From: Paralvinella palmiformis | Lineage: Eukaryota; Annelida; Polychaeta; Terebellida; Alvinellidae | Direction: 5' to 3' | Assembly (NCBI GenBank): GCA_025642065.1 | Contig: JAODUP010000519.1 | Span: forward strand, 87,501 to 151,500 | Length of the DNA: 64,000 bases | Notes under the pieces: generated by a model | The model's database searches: none | Told to the model about the DNA's origin: nothing | The model's input: the letters and a program-made list of their open reading frames with translations, nothing else | Made by a program: the position numbers and the translations under genes | Part shown: positions 60,927-64,000 of the stretch, piece by piece | Layout: each line of letters begins with the position of its first letter | Numbering within the stretch: position 1 is the first letter of the stretch

Positions 60927-62950
60927 CACGCGCGCGCTGTGTGTGTAAACAACTATATAGCTAATATGTAAATTTTGGTGATAAACATGACATATACTTT
61001 TATCCGTAACTCTTTAACACATCTTCGGGTGTCTTCATGTCCTAACTAGGTCACACGATTGAGGACAGTCCTGTAGCATTTGCGTTCAAACATTGGCCTA
61101 GCTCTGTTTGGAGGATGTTTCATCTTTCACATCACCTCATTGCTGTTGGCTGTCGACAGCTCGGCCCATTCGGCCGCCACGTGCGCAAAAAACGGCCGTA
61201 AAGCGGCTATACGGTTCGCGCTTTGTCGTAAAGCGGTACACTTTCCGAAATGAAAACGAGGGGCGCCCGTTTCAGAGTTAATGACAAAACTCGAGCGCGC
61301 GCCTCGCAAAAACATCCAACCATGTGCGATGCGTGAAGCCGTGGCGCGAAAAGGCCTGGACGGGTCTGGTGCTTTTTCAGCGACGACAGTCGCGGCGCAC
61401 AAAGCATATTCCGTAAGAAAAATTTCTTGGATTTTTTCAAGACCAACCATATGTAGTACATGTAATTGAAGCCTTTAGCTTCCTTGTACAACGGCCAAGC
61501 ATCGAACCGAACTATCGCACAAAGAAAGCATACAACATACTGGTGCTACTCTTAGCCGGAGCCTCAATGGAAATGATCTGGATCCGGAAAACTCTATTTC
61601 TCGCCGTCCTCAATTCTCCCCGGGGCCTTAGCCTCAACAACCCCATCCCGCCCAACGCGGAGTCGTTAGCGACCGATTCGGCCATTGGACTGTTGTCGAA
61701 CAGCCGGTGGTTGCAAACCGACTTCCTATCGTATTTCCGTCTAGCACACTATGGCTCTGCCCCATCGACCCATTAACGTCCAGATTCACTTTATCCAGAC
61801 AACGGCCTTCCGACAGCGTCTCTGGATCCTAGTCACTTGGACGCTTCTTCGTCGGCAGATATCGATCACGTTTGCTATCGTAAATGGCGGCACTTCCTGT
61901 TTCCGGCCGACGTCGATCCAGAACGAAAAGTTGTCTGGATAACTTTGTAAAGTGAAATGCGCAACTTTATTCTTATTTTGGTTTTTCTTTTTGGTGTTTC
62001 TTTTTTTGTATTAATTTGTGTTTGTTTGGTATTTGTTTTTCTTTTTAAATATTTTTTCTTCGCCTCGCTGAAGACAAATTGAAGTTTGTTGACAACGTAC
62101 CGAGTTTTGTTATCGCCCAGTATCTGTCACTGCTAACACTCGACCCCGAGGATAGGACACCGGAAACAGGTGGCGACATACGGCGGTGATAACCCTCATC
62201 TATAATGGCTGATACCACATACACACATACAGAGAGAAAATGAGGGGGAGAGAGGGCGAGAGACAGATACACACACACAAAACACACACAAACACAGAGA
62301 GAGAGAGACAGAGAGAGAGAACACACACACACATACACAGAGAGATAATTTCAGAGACGTAAAGCGGAGTGTTACACCGTTGACGTGTGGACGATAATAG
62401 GGGGTGGTCCAGTAACAAGAACCCGCGAGTCGCTGATATTCCGGTCGTCAGTTCATTCATTAAATGGCCGTCAATTATCTCGCTAATTAACACGTCGCCT
62501 TCTGGATTATCTGATAAGAAAAGGGTCGTTTCTTATTCCAACAACAACCTGATATGTATATCCTATTGTTGTAAGCTTTTGTTACCATTCCGTCTCAAAT
62601 CTGATGATTTACAGAAGTCGGCGAAACAAATAGAATAATGCCAGATGAAAGATATCTGGTTGTCGTTATTGTTGTTGTTGTTGTTGTTGTTGTTGTAGCT
62701 ATACTGGACAATAATTACTAAGCTTACAATTTATCAATCCCGGCATGGCCGACTGTGTTAATGTCAGTTATCTTGCATTCAGTGTGTGTGTGTGGGGGGG
62801 TCTGTATGCGTGTATATGTGAGTGCGCGCGCGTGTGAGCGTGCATTACTGTCTGTCCGTCCATCCATCCGTGTAATGGGTCTGTCCACCTGTTTGTCTGT
62901 GTATCCGTGTAGCTATCTGCATATGGGACATTAAAAATCCAGAAACCGAC

Positions 62951-62999
<49 letters not shown>

Positions 63000-63035
63000 G
63001 AGGGAGGGGGATTATAACCACCAATAACAAACCTT

Positions 63036-63073
<38 letters not shown>

Positions 63074-63264
63074 CGACTCACCTCAGTTAATGTTATATTA
63101 TTGCCCTCAAGTTCCTGTTCCTGCCTCATGAGCTCGTCTCGCCGTAATGAATATTCATATTCGTTGGCCGGAAAAGTGTAGTCTGACTGTCCTCTGACGA
63201 ACACGAAACTGATCCAGGACGCTACGATGATCCAGACTATCCCTGTTGGATATCCCCTATCCAT
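49335..63264 (-). CDS. ADGF/ADA2 adenosine deaminase with C-terminal IPT/TIG domain (four exons, 684 aa)
   Basis: Secreted adenosine deaminase of the ADGF (ADA2/CECR1) family, which deaminates extracellular adenosine to inosine; molluscan members are known as growth-factor-like proteins. The exons are 63264-63082, 56492-56312, 54233-54085 and 50876-49335. All junctions have GT-AG ends and keep frame (phases 0, 1, 0). Product in order: signal peptide about 1-25; ADGF N-terminal dimerisation-type segment about 36-100; catalytic barrel about 105-545 with PKGGNMHTHE (His118, His120), HTAE (His379, Glu382), RIGHG (His418) and GADDP (Asp475); IPT/TIG domain about 554-642; hydrophobic tail 669-684. 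His418 to Asp475 is 57 residues, as I recall for human ADA2. Several N-glycosylation sequons are present. The catalytic HAGE motif reads HTAE, and a histidine usual after the IxYS strand is replaced. Enzyme family is near certain; activity is inferred from residues. Confidence 0.88.
51047..51235 (-). mobile_element. Main-family SINE in ADGF intron 3
   Basis: Full length on the minus strand: GGGCGCCCGTGTTCTAGCGG to TGTGCACAAAAGTGGCCGTA and AACATCAATCAATC. Confidence 0.82.
51632..51788 (-). mobile_element. Main-family SINE in ADGF intron 3, 3' truncated
   Basis: The minus strand begins GGGCGCATCCGTGGTCTAAA, includes GAGTTCGAGCCTCGGCGCGG and the body, and stops within the TGTGCAC segment. Confidence 0.75.
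52030..52380 (+). mobile_element. Long tRNA-derived SINE, third family
   Basis: Head GAGCTCCGGTCGTCTAGCGG with box B ACAGGTTCGATCTC; body ATTCTCGGCTCACAACATCC; distal part GAGGACGTAATACACTCTGG and CACTCAATAAAAGGGACCAC. About 350 bp, collinear with the minus-strand copy near 38 kb. Confidence 0.72.
52965..53045 (+). mobile_element. tRNA-like SINE head
   Basis: CACCGCGGTTAGAGCATTG followed about 35 bases later by GTAGGTTCGAATCC: box A and box B at tRNA-like spacing but no acceptor pairing. Confidence 0.4.
53557..53597 (+). repeat. (TA)n microsatellite in ADGF intron 3
   Basis: Pure TA. Confidence 0.92.
53790..53904 (+). mobile_element. 3' fragment of the V/Deu-style SINE
   Basis: GAAACAGGTTTGAATCAAGG, AAGGCATCTTAGAGTG, TGGCGCTATATAAATCAAA and (ATT)n parallel the 47.3 kb copy. 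Confidence 0.7.
54085..54233 (-). CDS. ADGF gene exon 3
   Basis: Acceptor CTCTTATCGCAG|ACC; donor AAAG|GTGAGG. The two leading bases complete codon 122 (Asn) and the frame reads residues 123-171, including LSKKTLYDIVW and FINPPPGQGWTK. It covers the loop and strand between the HxH motif and the next helices. Frame, phase and position all fit, but similarity in this segment is weak on its own. Confidence 0.78.
54440..55004 (-). mobile_element. P-element-like non-autonomous transposon, copy 2
   Basis: Terminal repeats of the same family (CATTGACCTAAAAG... and ...CTTTCAGGTCAATG) with a perfect 8-bp duplication GTTTACTC (54432-54439, 55005-55012). It is inverted relative to copy 1. It lies inside an older MITE within ADGF intron 2. 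Confidence 0.88.
54812..54888 (-). pseudogene. Intact THAP first exon in P-like copy 2
   Basis: ATG followed by 25 uninterrupted codons: C-x3-C cysteine pair (CCVVGC), ISRG, then EISVH, ending at CT|GTAAGT. This matches the N-terminus of a THAP domain such as that of P-element/THAP9 transposases. It lies on the ADGF coding strand. Joined to ADGF exon 3 it would be out of frame (2 + 2 bases), so it is not a productive alternative first exon. Confidence 0.65.
55217..55622 (+). mobile_element. P-element-like non-autonomous transposon, copy 3 (406 bp)
   Basis: Same terminal repeats (left with one base missing), flanked by GTCCCTTC (55209-55216) and GTCCCGTC (55623-55630), an 8-bp duplication with one mismatch. 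The left part is deleted so that the terminal repeat joins the intron just after the THAP exon donor (GTAAGGAACACATTTAAGAT, as in copy 4). It is inserted in the same MITE as copy 2. Confidence 0.82.
56137..56191 (+). repeat. (CA)n(TA)n microsatellite in ADGF intron 2
   Basis: CA passes directly to TA. Confidence 0.92.
56312..56492 (-). CDS. ADGF gene exon 2: first metal-binding motif
   Basis: Acceptor TTTTTTACAG|CAAG; donor A|GTAAGT in phase 1. It encodes residues 62-121 and the first base of codon 122. The end, LPKGGNMHTHE, is the signature LPKGG-x-HxH of the family; its two histidines (118 and 120) are the first pair of zinc ligands. Confidence 0.88.
56514..56561 (+). repeat. (TA)n microsatellite just upstream of ADGF exon 2
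   Basis: In transcript sense the tract ends about 20 bases before the exon 2 acceptor, so it sits in the branch-point region. Confidence 0.9.
56672..57239 (+). mobile_element. P-element-like non-autonomous transposon, copy 4
   Basis: Left end CATTGACCTGAAAGAAAAC; right end ...TTTCAGGTCAGTG (one change). Flanking 8-mers GTTGTACA and GTTGAACG match at 6 of 8, so the duplication has decayed. The internal sequence is collinear with copy 1. Confidence 0.8.
56786..56856 (+). pseudogene. THAP first exon with in-frame stop in P-like copy 4
   Basis: Starts ATG and reads MANSCCVVGCISRGSNTK, then a TGA, then ISFH and a CG|GTAAGG donor. The cysteine pair and SFH segment mark a THAP domain; the stop shows decay. 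Confidence 0.65.
57908..58317 (+). repeat. (GAGT)n array, about 410 bp, in ADGF intron 1
   Basis: Nearly pure GAGT with one GGTATTGGTATGGTG interruption around 58207. Confidence 0.95.
58951..59060 (+). repeat. (GA)n and (CAGA)n microsatellites
   Basis: Two GA tracts flanking CAGA and CA units. Confidence 0.88.
59180..59250 (-). mobile_element. tRNA-like SINE head
   Basis: The minus strand reads ATAGTGTAGTGGATAACGCG, then CATAGGATTGATTCTGAG as a degenerate box B. Confidence 0.35.
59378..59490 (+). mobile_element. Main-family SINE fragment in ADGF intron 1
   Basis: CTGGGTTCATATCCCGG, ATCTTTCATCTTTGACTTCG and GATGCACAAATATGGCCATA are in order; head absent, tail lost. Confidence 0.6.
59555..60021 (+). 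mobile_element. Fourth-family-like SINE ending in a large (TCAC)n array
   Basis: A weak tRNA-like head (GATAGTGCACAGGACTGTAG, TGGGGTCAAATTTC) and GCATAGAGGCTAAACTCGC lead directly into the (CTCA)n array at 59743-60021. The last segment aligns with the tail junction of the 34.8 kb copy. Confidence 0.5.
59743..60021 (+). repeat. (CTCA)n array with a CCCACAAA-rich interruption
   Basis: Two CTCA blocks separated by CCACCCACC and CCCACAAACC units. Confidence 0.93.
60881..60925 (+). repeat. (GT)n microsatellite
   Basis: Pure GT followed by a CGCG-rich stretch. Confidence 0.92.
61105..61205 (+). mobile_element. Main-family SINE body fragment in ADGF intron 1
   Basis: GGATGTTTCATCTTTCACATC, AGCTCGGCCCATTCGGCC and GCAAAAAACGGCCGTAAAGC match body and tail. 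Confidence 0.55.
62664..62697 (+). repeat. (GTT)n microsatellite
   Basis: About ten GTT units. Confidence 0.9.
62951..63069 (+). repeat. (CA)n(TA)n and (TA)n tracts beside ADGF exon 1
   Basis: The second TA tract ends about 13 bases from the exon 1 donor. Confidence 0.9.
63082..63264 (-). CDS. ADGF gene exon 1: signal peptide and N-terminal segment
   Basis: Encodes 61 residues. Residues 1-25 form a signal peptide: a basic start, a hydrophobic core (IVWIIVASWISFVFV), then RG and a likely cleavage before QSD. Residues 38-60 carry the ADGF N-terminal pattern SLRRDELMRQEQELEG-NNITLT with a glycosylation sequon at Asn56. The exon ends GAG|GTGAGT, a strong donor in phase 0. The chosen ATG has A at -3 and G at +4; another in-frame ATG at 63306 would put 14 extra residues before the signal peptide and is less likely. 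Confidence 0.8.
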
Positions 63265-64000
63265 ATTTACACCTGTGCCAATTAACAGATACATACGTTC
63301 AAACACACCTGTACCTTGATCATTTTATATCATAATGGAATGAGATGGTACACTCTTGTCGTATCCCTTGTACCAACAGGGTTATGTAAATGACGCGCAT
63401 TCGATTGGACCAATCAGTGAGTGCTGCGAATTGTTCCTATAACAACGCATGCACACGCACACGCGCCAACACACACACAAACACACGCACGCATCACAAA
63501 AGCCCCCCCCCCTCTACATGACAAAGCTTTCACGTTTAATTCAACACACACTAGTTGGTAAATAATCCACACAGCTCCCCCCCCCCAACACACACACACT
63601 TTCGCCAGTTATACCAGCTGCACAACAAACCTTAACACATATCCTGTTACACTACAATATTTGATATCAACTGTATGTACACATTTTGATACGACTTAAC
63701 TCACATTGCAGTATATATAGGAAGCTGTATACTCTTCTCCGATATGAATCTGATCGACGGCTGAATCGACTGAACAATAACTGATCTATAGCTGAGTAGA
63801 CAACTCCCAACCAACTTAACTACCTCAACTGTTATGTTCCCTGATGACCCTTCCAACTTCCCCAACTGTGACATTGCTCCACGACTCCCAACTTATTCAT
63901 CTGCTACACTCCGTCATTAACCTTCGACCATCCTAAACTCTTACACTCTCTCACGACTCTCCCAGCTTGTTCAACTTTCCCAGCTCCCTCCCAACTCATT
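63265..64000 (-). promoter_or_regulatory. ADGF 5' flank
   Basis: Upstream of the start codon. CA and poly-C tracts lie at 63.45-63.6 kb, and a degenerate ACTCCCAACTT-type repeat occupies about 63.8-64.0 kb. No core promoter element could be assigned. Confidence 0.3.

Larger units (their letters stand above)
56493..63081 (-). other. ADGF intron 1 (6.6 kb)
   Basis: Contains a P-like transposon (56.7-57.2 kb), a 410-bp (GAGT)n array, a (TCAC)n array belonging to a SINE tail, several dinucleotide repeats and two main-family SINE fragments. A CpG-rich stretch at about 60.3-61.9 kb has open frames but no recognisable protein. Confidence 0.7.

Overview
This is animal nuclear DNA: AT-rich, intron-bearing, sparse in genes and packed with microsatellites and short non-autonomous transposons. 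A rhodopsin-class receptor of the FMRFamide-receptor type, a secreted ADGF/ADA2 adenosine deaminase and many tRNA-derived SINEs point to a lophotrochozoan, most likely a mollusc and perhaps a gastropod. That placement is inference from gene and repeat style, not from a database match. No bacterial, viral or organellar gene is visible, and no autonomous transposon (reverse transcriptase or full transposase).

Layout. 1-10.6 kb is intergenic: trinucleotide repeats, a tandem duplication at 0.9-1.55 kb, a SINE at 3.2 kb, a complete P-element-like non-autonomous transposon at 5.36-5.91 kb and a (GAGT)n array at 8.9-9.0 kb. 10.8-11.86 kb (+) holds one GC-rich exon encoding a complete seven-transmembrane receptor core; a splice donor follows it and its last coding exon was not found. 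12-49 kb is intergenic, with very long simple repeats, two minisatellites, about fifteen copies of the main SINE family, other SINE families, a 732-bp TA-flanked MITE at 40.35-41.08 kb and two dispersed repeats of unknown class. 49.3-63.3 kb (-) is a four-exon gene reconstructed here with in-phase junctions. It encodes a 684-residue ADGF/ADA2-type enzyme with a signal peptide, the metal and catalytic residues, an added C-terminal IPT/TIG domain and a terminal hydrophobic tail.

The ADGF introns are themselves informative. Intron 2 is almost wholly one old MITE into which two P-like elements have inserted, each with an 8-bp target duplication; a third P-like element lies in intron 1. Three of the four P-like elements keep a first exon encoding the start of a THAP zinc finger, which argues for the P superfamily rather than hAT.

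The two genes have no evident functional link: one is a neuropeptide-type receptor, the other an extracellular nucleoside deaminase or growth-factor-like enzyme. The most unusual signals are the ADGF-IPT/TIG-hydrophobic tail architecture and the nested THAP-bearing P-like elements. Exon junctions and repeat boundaries were derived by eye.
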